Under the pieces are notes generated by a model. That model worked only from the letters and a program-made list of their open reading frames with translations, had not been told where the DNA came from and searched no databases. DNA of 64,000 nucleotides, from assembly GCA_027475525.1 (NCBI GenBank), contig JAMWFC010000049.1:1117297-1181296 (forward strand). Reading direction: 5' to 3'. The translations under genes were made by a program, and so were the position numbers. Of this stretch, positions 1 through 10,857 are shown one piece after another (positions within the stretch are counted from its first letter, which is position 1; each line of letters opens with the position of its first letter). This DNA comes from Macrolepiota albuminosa (taxonomy: Eukaryota; Basidiomycota; Agaricomycetes; Agaricales; Agaricaceae).

Positions 1-290
1 TAAGTTTACTTGAAAATAGCTATACTTTGCTTATAGAACTAAGCTGTATACTCATAGATTATTCTATAAATCAAAGAGAAAAATTATTGTTATTAAATAT
101 TATAACTTTTTTCTTTTTAAATTTATTGAGTCAGCTGAGATAGTATGAGTACCAATATGGAGATATAGTGAAGAGGTTCTAGTTCCCATATTAATATATA
201 GCATATAGCAACATTATAACTATCCTATAGGCTACATAGTGAAATACTTATGTCAATAATATATATGCAAGACAAACTGAGAATGAGACA
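1..290. other. AT-rich DNA, no gene seen
   Basis: No coding region, RNA gene or clear repeat boundary is visible. The DNA is AT-rich and runs into the tandem array that follows. Confidence 0.5.
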
Positions 291-1085
291 TCATGTGATC
301 AAGATGACAGCTGGAACCTCTGAAGGGATCAAAAAAAAGCTTAGTTACATGTTGAAGTAAGAAATATCATACAAAGCCTGGCTCACAATTTAGGCAGAAA
401 GATGGAGTACTTTAACATTTGACTGAATTACACTTTCAACACATCTCCCTACATATCTCAGCAACCAGGGCACAAAATGACATGATTATGGTATCAGCAG
501 GTAGCCTCAGGGCACCCCTAGAGATTTCAGCAGTAATACCTGTAAAAACTTACATTTGATGCATAGCTACAGCTGAATTACTATTTTTACTACCCCTTGA
601 TCAAATGAGGAATTAAAGAAGAAGAAGCAGGTCATGTGACTTATATTAAAGCTGGACCCCAAGATAAAGTGTCTAGAAGCATACTTTATTGAGACAGCTA
701 AAGGATCTGCTCAGATTCTGGCTCAGAATCTAGGGAGAGAGGTGGGGTACTTTAAAATTACCTTCAATTACACTTCCAACACATCTCCCTAAATATCTCA
801 GCAGCCAGAGCACCAAATGACATGATTTCAATATTGGCAGGTAGCTCTAGAGTGCTCCTAGAGGTTTCAGCAGCATTATTTGTGGAAGGTTGTATTTTAT
901 GCATAGCTAAAGCTGAATTACTATTTTTACCACCCCTTGATCAAATGAGGAATTAAAGAAAAAGAAGCAGGTCATGTGACTTATATTAAAGCTGGAACCC
1001 CAGGATAAAAGGTCTAGAAACATACTTTACTAAATTAGTGAAAGAATTCAATCAGGTTCTGGCTCAGAATCCAGGGAGAAAGTCT
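291..1085. repeat. Tandem repeat, about 340-bp period
   Basis: Three successive copies of a long unit can be aligned by eye. The phrase CTGGCTCA(C/G)AAT starts at 378, 718 and 1059, a spacing of 340-341 bp. GTCATGTGA(C/T)-type blocks recur at about 291, 631 and 971 with the same spacing. Copies 2 and 3 are very similar between 580-720 and 920-1060. No ORF runs through the units. The array may be part of a larger element whose ends lie outside the window. Confidence 0.8.
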
Positions 1086-1482
1086 GAGCTGCCTTTCACA
1101 TCAAAAGGCAAGAATCTAATACTAGAACATTATTCACTTGACCAAAACTCATAATTTAAATAGATTTGAGTAGCTACAAGCTATGGAAAAAATAACTAGC
1201 CTATTGATATAGCATATAATAATGCAATAAACACAGTAAATATTGTCAATAAATCTGATTTTAATTGTAGCACAGATTTTTGTGCAGTTTTCTAATTATA
1301 AAATGGGAACAACTGCATCAAACAACATGATCAAGGTAGTTTTGAGTAGCTAAAGACTATATCAAGAGGTCACAACAAACAAATGAGGTGTATCTCTATG
1401 TAGACAATCAGCAAAGTGGCATGGAGTATAATAAAGTACTAAAAATAGTCCCCATTTTGATTGTGGCACAGAAGGGCAGCCA

Positions 1483-1925
1483 GAGGTCATGTGACTCTAA
1501 ACCTTGTTGTGACCTCTAGACCTGATGGCAAAGAGCATATTACTCTCTTACACCTTGTAGATCTGACCATTTTTCTAGCTCACAATCTAGGGGTGAAGTT
1601 GATGAAATCTTAATGCAAAGTTTTGGTCCTCACATACTAGCCCAGTGAATTTATAAAGAAAGGGCAGGTCACATGACTTAGTGAGCATTTGCAACCTCAA
1701 GAATAGGGCTTAGAAAACATATTTTACTCAGATATCCAAGAAATCTGCTGAGGTTTGAGCTCAGGAATTAGAGAGGAAGCTAAAAATAGATAGTGGATTT
1801 AACAATTGACTAGTGGTCACATGACTTATTGAAGGTTTGCAACTTCAAGTAGACATGTTTAAAAACATGGTTTGCTGAGACAGCTAAGAAATCCATTCAG
1901 AATTGAGTCCAGGAATTAGGGAGAA
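1483..1925. repeat. Diverged tandem units sharing GTCAC/TATGAC blocks
   Basis: Shorter, diverged relatives of the upstream array. GTCACATGACTTA blocks start at 1668 and 1816 (148 bp apart). Each is followed by a similar stretch on the pattern TTTGCAAC(C/T)TCAAG and then AG(C/T)TCAGGAATTAG-like text. Another GTCATGTGAC copy lies near 1487. No coding potential was recognised. Confidence 0.6.
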
Positions 1926-2360
1926 AGATCTAGCAAAATTTGCATGGGAATTTTACATGAAATTCCAGGAATCACTTACTAGTTGACACAGACGGGGCCT
2001 TGTATGTACTGGACCAACTCATGAATCAGATTGGAACACTTTTCCAGAGAAGCAATGTGGATAAAGCATCAGTACTTCATTGTAGGCGAGGCTATCCAAG
2101 ATTGGCCAGCAGTACAACAAATATGTTGTCCATGCATACTGATGACACCCAAATTGAGCTGGGATGCTGCGTGGACTATCACTAGTACAGCTACTTAGCC
2201 AATATAGCTTTGAGCGTACTAAGTATGTGTGAGAGTCCTGGACAGGTCCCAGAGAACACACAGTAGGCAAGAGGTTGGTGGCAAGGAAAGTGGGTAATTG
2301 GAGGCACTTGCGTATGGCTCCAAAATGTGGCTACAAGGTGCTAAAAGTCGCTAAGGGGGA

Positions 2361-2433
2361 GCACTAAGAGCATGGGAAAGTTGCTAAGGAAGGCACTAAG
2401 AGGTGTGGGAAAGTCGCTAAGAAAGGCGCTAAG
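2361..2433. repeat. Short tandem repeat, 32-33 bp unit
   Basis: Units start with GC(A/G)CTAAG at 2361, 2393 and 2426 and contain GGGAAAG(T/C)(T/C)GCTAAG. Similar CTTAGCA-type motifs recur near 21.17-21.70 kb, so the two regions may share a diverged repeat family. Confidence 0.65.
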
Positions 2434-2518
2434 TGTTAGCACCTAGAATGTGATAATAAAGAGATGAGATTGCTTAGCAGATCTAAGCACAAAAGCCAAG
2501 CCATTGTTGCAAGGTGCT

Positions 2519-2539
2519 AGAGAGAGAGAGAGAGAGAGA
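2519..2539. repeat. (AG)n microsatellite
   Basis: An uninterrupted run of AG dinucleotides in otherwise AT-rich DNA. Confidence 0.95.
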
Positions 2540-3572
2540 TAAAAAACTAGAGCAGAGTCCCCTTCCTTGACATGGTCAACAAGAGGTAGTCTGTTGCGTA
2601 TGGTGACCAAAATGTTGGGATACAATCCCTACTGCCAAATTGATTTCTTTTACTACTAACAAAAATTAAGTATTTAAAGTAAAGAAAGTTAGCCGACGCT
2701 AAGAGATTAAGCGCCACTAAAGGGTGGTGAACTGATAAAAATGTAAGTAAATGCAGTGAATTGAATTGTATAGTAAAAAGGTCCATAATGATGCTGTCAT
2801 GGAAATACTTCATCATTTTCTCTTGTAAGCGCTGCCACTGGCTAAGAGCATTATTCTGGATTGACTGATGCCAAGTGTCTGTGTAAATGTATAGCCTTGG
2901 AGTGCAAGTGGCAAGGTGTGGCAAGGTGTCAATAGTGGTGCAGAAAATAAGTGGTGCCATAAAAAGTGGTCTGAGAGTAATTGGAGTCTGTAGCTGCAAG
3001 TTATTAGTGTAAAAATATGAGAAAAAGAGGGCTGGAAGTACTAGAGTGTGGCGCTTCTGGTGGTACTAGTAGGCCAATGTGAGGTGTGGGTATTGGTGCT
3101 ATCTGTAGCCAGCCATGATGCAGGCTCATCAACACATGATCCAGCCCAGTACCTAACACGTTCCCAAAGGCTGCTACTGTATTATAGCCCATGGATGAGT
3201 TGCCAAAATCCTCTAAGCGCATTTTGGAAGCGTGATGACCTGGTTTGTTAGGATTAGATTCACTTCTGGGCTCAGAAGTAAACAGCATTGGCTGGAAGCA
3301 GCGGTTGACCGAGGTAGAAAACAGAGGTAGCTTTTGAACAAGAGCCCGGAGCGATGAAAGGCTAGAAAGGCAGAAAATAGAAGAAGAGAAGATGTTGAGT
3401 AGATTCAATGGACCATGGTGTCCAAAGAAAAAAATTATATTTTGGAGAAAATACGCTTATACCTATGCGCAAGCTTGCACATACAACATGTGACGTCCTC
3501 ATTATGAATCCTTCCGCAAGCTGCTGTCGAAGTTCAACGTGCAGAGGTCGTAGTGTACTGTAAGTCACAGAA
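2540..3572. other. No supported gene
   Basis: Open frames of up to 150 codons exist on the reverse strand, but their translations resemble no known family, have unusual composition and are not supported by splice signals. This is treated as non-coding flank. Confidence 0.5.
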
Positions 3573-3722
3573 CTCAGTTTCGCGCACGTTAATGTGAGAC
3601 GAACTATATTCATTACCTGTAAGTCACAGAACTAAAGTGATAAGTAAGTAATGAGTAAGTAAAGTAAATTTAACAAGTTTCCATACCTCAGTTTCGCGCA
3701 CGTTAATGTGAGACGAACTGAG
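3573..3722. repeat. Direct repeat with hairpin upstream of the cyclin gene
   Basis: A 33-bp block starting CTCAGTTTCGCGCACG occurs at 3573-3605 and again, identical as read, at 3687-3719, offset 114 bp. A third partial copy of the neighbouring phrase CTGTAAGTCACAGAACT is at 3617-3633, after the first at 3558-3574. The second block forms an inverted repeat: CCTCAGTT at 3686 pairs with AACTGAGG near 3722. It is CpG-rich, unlike the AT-rich DNA to its left. It could be a small mobile element footprint or a regulatory repeat. Confidence 0.6.
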
Positions 3723-4351
3723 GCATTTCGAGTAGATAAAATTGTCTTGTACTGGCTGAGCCGAGCACACGTGACTGACGCGTATAATGACGCGCACAAT
3801 ATCGCGCTCACTTTCTGACAGCTGCTCTATGAAAACTGATATCTAATCCCTCACAGTTTACCAGCAGTGAGTCATGTGGCGCTGTTTGTTTATTGTTGTT
3901 GAAGAGAGGGTGGGGACCAGTGACTCGCCCGCCCATTGGACTGACTCGTGTAAACAAAAGCCGCTCTTCAACAACCCAGTTCCGCCCACTCCCTTGTCCC
4001 AGCGATCTCTCTGTTTGCATAACAGACTTCTTGACTCACAAAGTTTGTCGTTGACGACAGACTTTCTATCGGATTGCCCAAATCGTTGATTTGGACGTCG
4101 GCTCTCACGTAGCCGCCCCAATGTGCCCAAACACCTTGCCCAGATTTGTCTCCCTCAAGCCCACCCTTGCTACTTCCAACACAATCTCCGTTTCTGACTC
4201 TTTTACTAGTACCGTCTATCTTACCAGCGTTGCTCATGCACTCTCTGTTTCCGCTTAATTTCTCTTTGGTATAATCTAGAACTTTACTAATTACACTCTC
4301 CACCTCGTTCTACTCGCTTTGAACCTACTCTTTGTCTTCAGAATTCAGTCG
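3723..4351 (+). promoter_or_regulatory. Presumed promoter and 5' leader of the cyclin gene
   Basis: About 630 bp of moderate-GC DNA with no supported ORF lies directly before the cyclin start. The last 60 bp are pyrimidine-rich (CTCCACCTCGTTCTACTCGC and following), as is common just upstream of fungal start codons. No specific transcription-factor site is claimed. Confidence 0.35.
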
Positions 4352-5631
4352 ATGTACGCAATCCATTCGCTCGCTCATCGAGCACCTCCAGCGATTCGAA
4401 CTCGAGTCCGCTGGCAACCATACTCGTCAATCCCCCCTACTTGTTCTACGACATCGTCTCGATCATCTCCCGCTGCTTATCTGAATACCCCCGCCTGCTC
4501 TGTAACTTCATCTCCTCAAACTGCTATTCTAAGCAATGACCATGATTGCATCCGTCAAATTCTCTCCACTGCAACAGCCATTCCAAAGGATGTTACTCAC
4601 AAGGATACCTCTCGTAGTAAATATATTGCTAGTCTCGTCGGTGAGTCTTTTCAATCACAGCACGTTAGAGTCTGGTGACAAATGTGCCTCAAGATCAAGC
4701 TATCAAATCTTTGTCTGAAATATGGCGCCCTCAAGACATCCCTTCCGTTTTCATGGCTTCCGCGCACACAATGGTGTTGAGTGGGAGTGTTTGCGAAGTC
4801 AGCCTTGTCCTTCTTCCCAAACTTCCTCCAGCGAAACAGTTTTGTAATACCCAACTACCTTGGCCCATATCGCCATCAAATTGCCCATCACTGTCCCGTT
4901 CTTCCCCGCCGCACACAAGCACGTCACTTTCAGCCTCAGCCTCGGATGTTTCTAGCACATCAGGTTCCCGTGGCAATCTTGTACCCATCAAATCGTTTGT
5001 ACATGAAGTTTTGCGACGTTCACGTACCTCTGGGTGCGTTCTCCAGACGGCCCTTTGTTATTTAGAGGCTATTCGTGCAAAGGTCCCCGAATTGGTTTGC
5101 GTGGAAAAGGCTGGTGAGGGAGCTCAAGGCGAAATAGATCGCAGTGACTGGATCACTCCAGCGACTCCTGAAGAACTCGAACGTGAACGCGAGTATATGG
5201 AGTCTGACACAGATGTGGTCAACATGGCTTCCGATAACAGCTTGGTACCAACAGTAAGGGTTGACGACATCAGCCGAAATGACAGTTTCAGCCAAAGCCT
5301 GGAACACCTACGTGCAGATGATATCGCAGCCAATCATCTAAAGCTTCCTTCTTCCTCGAAACTTCCTCCTCTCCTTCCTCTCCCTTCTCCGCTGCTCTGC
5401 CCTCGTCGCGCTTTTCTGGCGTCTCTCATCCTTGCGTCAAAGTTTACACAAGATAAATGTTATTCAAATCGTGCTTGGGCAAAGCTTTCAGGCCTTCCAC
5501 CTCGCGAGATTGGTCGTTGTGAACGTGCATTAGGAGAAGCTCTTGACTGGCGTCTTTGGGTTGGCAAACAGCCTTTTGCTGCATCCCCATCGCTGTCGTT
5601 ACAACCTTCCATCCACCGTCCCCTGACGTGA
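4352..5631 (+). CDS. Pho85-type (PCL/PHO80-like) cyclin
   Basis: Regulatory subunit for a Pho85-like cyclin-dependent kinase, expected to act in G1 or in nutrient and morphogenesis control. Exon 1 begins at the first ATG (4352) and ends at a GTGAGT donor (4641). An intron of about 53-59 bp, with acceptor at 4693 or 4699, is needed to reach the second frame. A nearer acceptor at 4660 would give a stop. Exon 2 carries the cyclin box in two blocks: SFVHEVLRRSRTSGCVLQTA near 4990-5050, and RAFLASLILASKFTQDK with SNRAWAKLSGLPP near 5410-5560. An acidic and Ser/Pro-rich linker separates them, as in fungal PCL proteins. The box ends in ALDWRLWVGK. Codon use is CpG-rich compared with the transposons around it, supporting a host gene. 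The exact intron acceptor and C-terminus are uncertain. Confidence 0.75.
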
Positions 5632-6037
5632 GTGCGGAGTGAGAGTTGTCTTCGCTTTGGGAATCAGGGACCATTTCTTGTCCGTGATGAGAACGCCAAT
5701 GTTGACCTCTCCGTCACTCGTGGTCTCCGTAGACACCAAACACTCCCTGCAGACGCCTTTGCCCTCTCGAGCTCCACCAAAATATCTCCGGATCAAGTCT
5801 TGTGCAAACTTCAGCATTTTTGGAATCGGACACACCAGATACTTATCAGATGGATTTATCACGCCAATCGACCCCACATATATTGAAGGTGCACTTTTGA
5901 TTCTTATTGACACGCCAGTTTACGTTGAATCTTTAAGGCCACGCCCGCTATTCATCAACAACGGAATTGCCGGAGGAAGAAGTGGGGGAGAGGAGGTGGC
6001 CGGCGGTCTGTGGGAGGGGGATCCAGAGGTCTTGTAG
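5632..6037 (+). other. Possible C-terminal continuation of the cyclin gene
   Basis: After the TGA at 5629-5631 the same frame stays open to 5886 and reads VRSESCLRF and later GLRRHQTLPADAFAL. Such a Ser/Arg and LRR.xTLP-like tail is what I would expect in basidiomycete PCL proteins (recalled, not searched). A second frame is open at 5639-6037 and ends in WEGDPEVL. The continuation could be reached by an unrecognised splice, or the TGA may be a CpG transition of a CGA Arg codon that truncates the protein. Confidence 0.4.
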
Positions 6038-6199
6038 TACACTGTTTTTGGTATTGTTTGCATGTTGTAGTTGTCGTGGAGGGTCTGTACATATTGTAGA
6101 ATAGAAGATGTATATATCTGTGCCCTCAAAATCAGCAAGAAAATTCAGTATGGGAATGGGTGAGTAAGTAAGGAGTAGCAAAGAAAAGAGCTGGAAACA

Positions 6200-7330
6200 G
6201 AAATATACACAAGAGTTGAATCTCTGGTGTGCCCAGAGGCAGGGGTTATGCCTACTACTGCCTTCTGTGATGCCTGTACTCAGAGAAAGTTGTTCTGGGG
6301 CACCATTGTTTGAGGTCCTGGAGCCTGTTGAGGGCTCCCTTGAAATTGCAGTGGGGTTCCCAGGTATTGTTCTTGGATCCATATTCCTTCCACCATATGA
6401 GGAAGTGGATGTCCTGAGAGTCAAGGATGTCTTCAACTTTGTAGTGATACTTATCATTGACCTTGACTGGAGGAGGGGGTTCAGAACATTGCTCAGGGAT
6501 GGAGTCTGGGGAGTTTTGCTCAAGAAGGCAGATACAGAAAACCAAGTGTAGTAGACCTTTGAGTCCTGGAGAGAGTTTGATCTTGTAGATGTGGAATGAG
6601 ACTTTCCTCAAGATTTTGAACAGGCCAATGCACTTGTGATTGAGCTTTGAAGAGGGCCTGTGGGTGTGGAGGTGATGTCAATCTAGCCATACCATTATTC
6701 CAGGAGCCCAGTCAGAAGTATCCTCATGTTTCTGACCAGTATGTTTCACATAGGCCTGATTTGCAATGTTGATTTCTTCTTGGAGAAACTCATGGAGTGA
6801 CCAGAGGTCCTGGGCGACTTCATGGGTGGCATGCAATGGGATGTCCTAGAGTGAGAGCATTAGTTGGAGGTGGTATCCTTTGTTGGCAAAAAAGGACAAT
6901 ACACTAGTGGCAGAGTGTTGTTGTACATGAACTTGGCAAGGGAGAGTTCAGCATGCTAGTCATCCTGCAGATAGTTGACATAGAGCTGGAGATACTGTTT
7001 GAGAGACTGATTACTTGTTTAATTTGGCTGTCAGTTTCTAGGTGATAGGTGGTGGAAAGGTTAGTCTTTACCTCAAGCACCTTACATAGAGAGGTCCAGA
7101 ATTTGGATACAAAGAGGGGGCCACAGTTGGACACAATGTTGTCTGGAAGGCCATGCTTGGCAAAGATATGCTCAAGGAACAGCCAGACAAACTCTGGGGC
7201 AGTGTCCATCATGTGGCAGGGTATAAAAGTGCCCTGTTTAGTCAGCCTGCATACAACAATGAGGATGGCATCAAACCCTTCTGATTCTAGAGTTTGACAA
7301 TGTGGTCCATACAGATCGAGGACCAGGGCT
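6200..7330 (-). pseudogene. Ty3/gypsy chromovirus remnant: integrase and chromodomain
   Basis: The reverse strand encodes, from 7330 downward, an integrase core with frameshifts (EGFDAILIVVCRLTKQ, then EHIFAKHGLPDNIVSNCGPL, FVSKFW, LSTTYHLETDSQ) and, near 6260-6510, a chromodomain (KVEDILDSQ, FLIWWKEYGSKNNTWEPH). Chromodomains at the integrase C-terminus define chromoviruses and bind modified histones to target integration. The second catalytic Asp of the integrase reads Asn, and the following Arg reads Cys, at 7123-7128. Both are explained by transitions at neighbouring CpG sites. The element has no LTR, RT or gag here and is inactive. Its relation to families A and B is unclear. Confidence 0.75.
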
Positions 7331-7386
7331 GCTTTTCTATTGGCAGTAGTTTCAGTAATCTATAGGGCCAGTGCTAAGAGACCTTG

Positions 7387-7799
7387 TGTCAGGGAACTCT
7401 TCATTTCTTCCTTCTTTCACTTCCTATTCCTTCACTCTCCTTTCATTCATTTCCTTATTTCTTCTATCATTCTCTCATTTTGCTGTTTTTTTTCTCTCAA
7501 CACTATCTGTTAGTACTATTCTCAGCCTTTGAGGTGGTCTGATTCTTTAGCTATTATTCAGACAAGTGTGGGCCCTTCAGCACCACTTCCAGACCATTTA
7601 TATAAGCTGGAGTTTGCCTTTCTGACTTCCAAAGTCCAGAGTTTTCCTGCCTTGTTTGCACAGTTGTTTATTCAGGCAAAAGTTTTTAAGGTTTTGTTGT
7701 ACTGTACAGTTGTTTTCCACACTTCAGAGGCCCCAGAAGCATCCAACCTGGCATAGGGAATCCCTAGACTTGATCTCTTTGGATCTCCCTCTGCCCCAC
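7387..7799 (+). repeat. LTR of gypsy family A, 3' truncated
   Basis: Starts TGTCAGGG and shares the whole order of family-A LTR sequence: a CT-rich block, CTATCTGTTAGTACTA, GTGTGGGCCCTTCAGCAC, and the TATA-like TTATATAAGCTGGAG near 7600. It stops at CTCTGCC and runs straight into gag sequence, lacking the last part of the LTR (TGCCAG to CTTACA). The join therefore reflects a deletion. Confidence 0.8.
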
Positions 7800-8294
7800 A
7801 CCGCTGAACTTGCTGGATTATGTCAAGCCACAGACACCATCTCCCATTCTCTTTGGACCCTCTCAGAGCACCTCCCTCTCACTCCTACCCTTCTCCAGGC
7901 ACCTCCAGTTAGGGCTGACACACCTCCAGTCCCTTTCTTCTAGGCCTCCACCCCAGTTTATGCCAATATTCCTTGCCCAGCACTCCCAGACATATTCAAT
8001 GGTGACTGAGCAATAGGCAAGTGCTTCCTGCAGTCATGCATCACCTATATTCAGCTCAGTGGTGAGGCTTTCCCCTCTGACACTCTCAAGATTGCCTGGG
8101 TTCTTTCCTACATGAAGTCTGGGCAAGCTTTGACATATGTGCTACAAGTCTTTCAATGCTCTGGAGGAGTGGAGAATTTTAGAAGTTGGGATCAGTTTGA
8201 GAAGGAGTTTTGGACAGAGTTCTTTCCCTTGGGACCCTACTAAGATAGCAGCCCTCACTCTCCAAGATCCTCATTGATATGGACAGGAGAAGCA
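7800..8294 (+). pseudogene. Gypsy A gag fragment (N-terminal part)
   Basis: Matches the internal region of gypsy A1 near 42.43-42.72 kb. Shared coding phrases include ELAGL/HQATDTI, LPDAFNGD followed by TGA, and FLQSCITYIQLSGEAFPSD. This is the capsid-like gag, which forms the virus-like particle. The frame is broken by TGA at an expected Arg position and by indels. Solo LTR C then interrupts it at 8300, and the gag reading resumes after 9052. Confidence 0.65.
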
Positions 8295-8299
8295 GACCT

Positions 8300-9052
8300 T
8301 GTCACAACCTCCCCATCTGGAACCACCCCGGCATCCCTGAAACCCCATCTGGAACCCCCTTGCTGCCCCCACAACACTGCTCCCACTATCACAACTGCCG
8401 ATGCTGCCATCACACAGCACTCCCAGCCATCCCACATCACAGACTTCAGAACTAACCGCTGGCATGACCACCAATGATCGGATCATGCAAATCACCCCAG
8501 CTATCACGCATCATGACCTCCCCTCTGCACCAATTGATTGCGCAGTGTACAAACCCCCTTCTGCCTGCTGCTACCCATTAACTCCCAGAACCACCCCAGA
8601 CATCTTGAAACTCCTAGAAACCCAGAACCAACCCTGCATATATTTAAGGAGTAGTTCCCTGGCCTATATTTGCTAGTCTTGATATTATATTGATTGCTTG
8701 TGTGCCTTTTGATTGACTGGTATGCACTGACTGGCACATTTTGGCTGGCACACTTTGACTGGCATGCTCAACTTATTTATGTGCTTTTGAAATTGGTATG
8801 CACTTTGCAACCTAAAGTTTATTAATCCCAGTCTCATCTTAGAACCCCCAGTTCTCAACTTGACCCTAACCCCCTTACCCTTTTGACTTCACCTGATCCC
8901 TAGACTAAGTCCTTTATCCTGGGAATCCCCTGTTTGTGTCTTGACCCCTGGAACATGGTCCAGAGCTCCAGACACCCAAGTATACATAGATCAAGTCCAC
9001 CTCATAAGGGTGTTGCTTTCCTGGAAAGCCCCTGACTCAGTGGAACCTGACA
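8300..9052 (+). repeat. Solo LTR of family C (753 bp) with target duplication
   Basis: Begins TGTCACAACC and ends GGAACCTGACA. It matches the LTR copies at 37284-38007 (reverse) and 55289-56091. The 5-bp sequence GACCT occurs immediately before (8295-8299) and after (9053-9057), a perfect target-site duplication. A solo LTR is the product of recombination between the two LTRs of a complete element. Compared with the other copies it has lost many CpGs (GTCACAACCTCC against GTCACGACCCCTCC), so it is older. Confidence 0.9.
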
Positions 9053-9817
9053 GACCTTAGATGAGTATATTGACTCCTTCAGAGCTCTTGCTAAACAGGC
9101 ATGCTATCTGGATGGTCTTTAGCTCTGTCTCACCTTCCAAGATGGCCTCCTTCCCTCTTTCATGGACTGGATGACAGCATGGCTAAGAGACAACCTGACA
9201 ATATGAGTCTTGAAACCTGGTATCAGGTAGCATGTGATCAGTGGCAGCTTATAGAGTTATAATATAAGCTCCACCATAGAACTGCACCTTGCTCCACCTC
9301 ACAGACATCTCTCTCTGCTCATCATTCTATCCAGCCTTCTCTTCTATTTTGCACTCCACCTGCTGCTCAGGTACCTGCAGTGTGTTCCCTCCCTCTTGGA
9401 GTATCTATGAATGTTGACACCTCTTGTCAACATTCCTCTCTTCCTCTCCTCTGCCATTGCTGTAGAAAGCCTGGTCACCTTGCTCAATATTGCCCTCAGA
9501 GGTTGAAGGTGCACTATTTCTTAGCCTTAGAGCAGGAAAAGCTCCTTCTTCAGCTTCTTGCTCTCCAAGACATTTGAAAAAATGAAGCTGGATCCATCTG
9601 CTCAGTGGTGGATTTAGTCCTTCATTATCAGACTCATTCTGAGTGTGCTGTTCTTGTGGTCATCAGCCTAGGAAAGCAGGACATGATATTTGGGTTCTTC
9701 TGGTTGTATAATCACAATCCTGAGATTGACTGGGCCAAGGGTAAGGTGAGTATGAGCTGCTGCCCTCGATGGTGTTCCACATGTGCCAAGAAAGTTAGAG
9801 AGGAGCTGATACAATGC
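9053..9817 (+). pseudogene. Gypsy A gag C-terminus and protease remnant
   Basis: Continues the gag interrupted by solo LTR C. The peptide CHCCRKPGHLAQYC near 9440-9500 is a CX2CX4HX4C zinc knuckle, the RNA-binding motif of gag nucleocapsid. After it, a protease-like segment reads SLGKQDMIFGFFWLYNHNPE, matching SLGKQDMILGFSWLHDHNPE in gypsy A1 (near 43.4 kb). The active-site DSG part is missing. The frame is broken several times. The remnant is cut at 9818 by LTR D. Confidence 0.7.
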
Positions 9818-10363
9818 TGTACCAGCAGTCAGGGACACAACATGCACCAGAAGTCAAAATAAACATTTTAATCATAAGGCTGAGAACTGTAAGCGTCCTG
9901 GTAGCAGTCTCAACAAATTATATCTCCAAAAACACCCCAATAAATACACAGATAGTACAGAACAAAGGGGAGGGACCAGCTCAAGCTATCAACTCAATAA
10001 TAGTCCAACCACTGTAATGGGGAGGAGGAGAAGCATGGGAGCTGGCAGAAGTGATGAAATGGGATCAAATTGTGGTGATCTGGATCAAAGATCAGATCTG
10101 ACAATGACATGACTCAAAGGGGAAAGAAAAGAAGCATGGAGGGATGGTAGAAGAAGCATGGAATGCAAGAAAGCACTAAAAGGGGAAAGAAGGATCTATG
10201 AATAGGATCATGCTAAATGGAGCTGAAGCAAATGGGGAAGTGGCAATCAGAAACATCTGGAGGAATGGTGGAACTGGTGGCACCAAAACATGCCTCCCAA
10301 AAGGAAAATTGGACTATCAAATATGTTCTGGAGGCTGAAGAGTGGACAACAAACAGTCATGTG
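9818..10363 (+). repeat. LTR of family D, 3' truncated
   Basis: Starts TGTACCAGCAGTCAGGGACA and is collinear with the complete copy at 15680-16591. It ends where LTR A begins (10364), at a point where the complete copy reads GTCAGGTGTAGATAG. This indicates that LTR A inserted into, or recombined with, this copy. Confidence 0.8.
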
Positions 10364-10857
10364 TGTCAGGGGACTCCTCATTTCTTCCTTTTCTCACTCC
10401 TTATCTCTTCACTCTCCCTTTATTCATTCTCTTATTTCTTCTGACATTATTTCATTTTACTGTTTCTATTCTTTCAACACTATCTGTTAGTACTACTCTC
10501 AGCCCTTGAGATGCTCTGGTTCTTTAGCTACCATTCAGACAAGTGGGGGCCCTTCAGCACCGATTCCAGACTGCTTATATAAGCCGGAGTTTGCCTTTCT
10601 GACTTCTAAAGTCCGGAGTTTTCCTGCCTTGTTTGCACAGTTGTTTGGTTAGTCAATTTTCGAGTTTTTAAGGTTTTGTTGTACTGTACAGTTGTTTCCC
10701 ATGCTTCAGAATCCCCAGAAGCATCCAACCTGGCATAGGAAATCCCTAGACTTGTTCTCTTTGGATCTCCCTCTGCCAGGTGAGTAGTTATTATGATATT
10801 GTCAGTACATACTCTAATACACTTTGGATCTCCCTCTGCCAGCTGTGTGACTGAGTG
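10364..10857 (+). repeat. LTR of gypsy family A, near complete
   Basis: Starts TGTCAGGGGACTCC and runs through the family-A order, including TATA-like TTATATAAGCCGGAG near 10580. It contains the 63-bp intron-like segment 10780-10842 (GTGAGT to GCCAG). It loses the last roughly 30 bp of the family-A LTR and passes at about 10858 into protease sequence of gypsy B-II. Confidence 0.85.

Noticed and set aside
2547..3408. Reverse-strand open frames of 150 and 134 codons
   Set aside because: No recognisable motif, odd composition, no splice or start context, and no second copy to show constraint.
3808..4303. Reverse-strand frames upstream of the cyclin (70-111 codons)
   Set aside because: They overlap the presumed promoter, overlap each other in different frames and show no family features.
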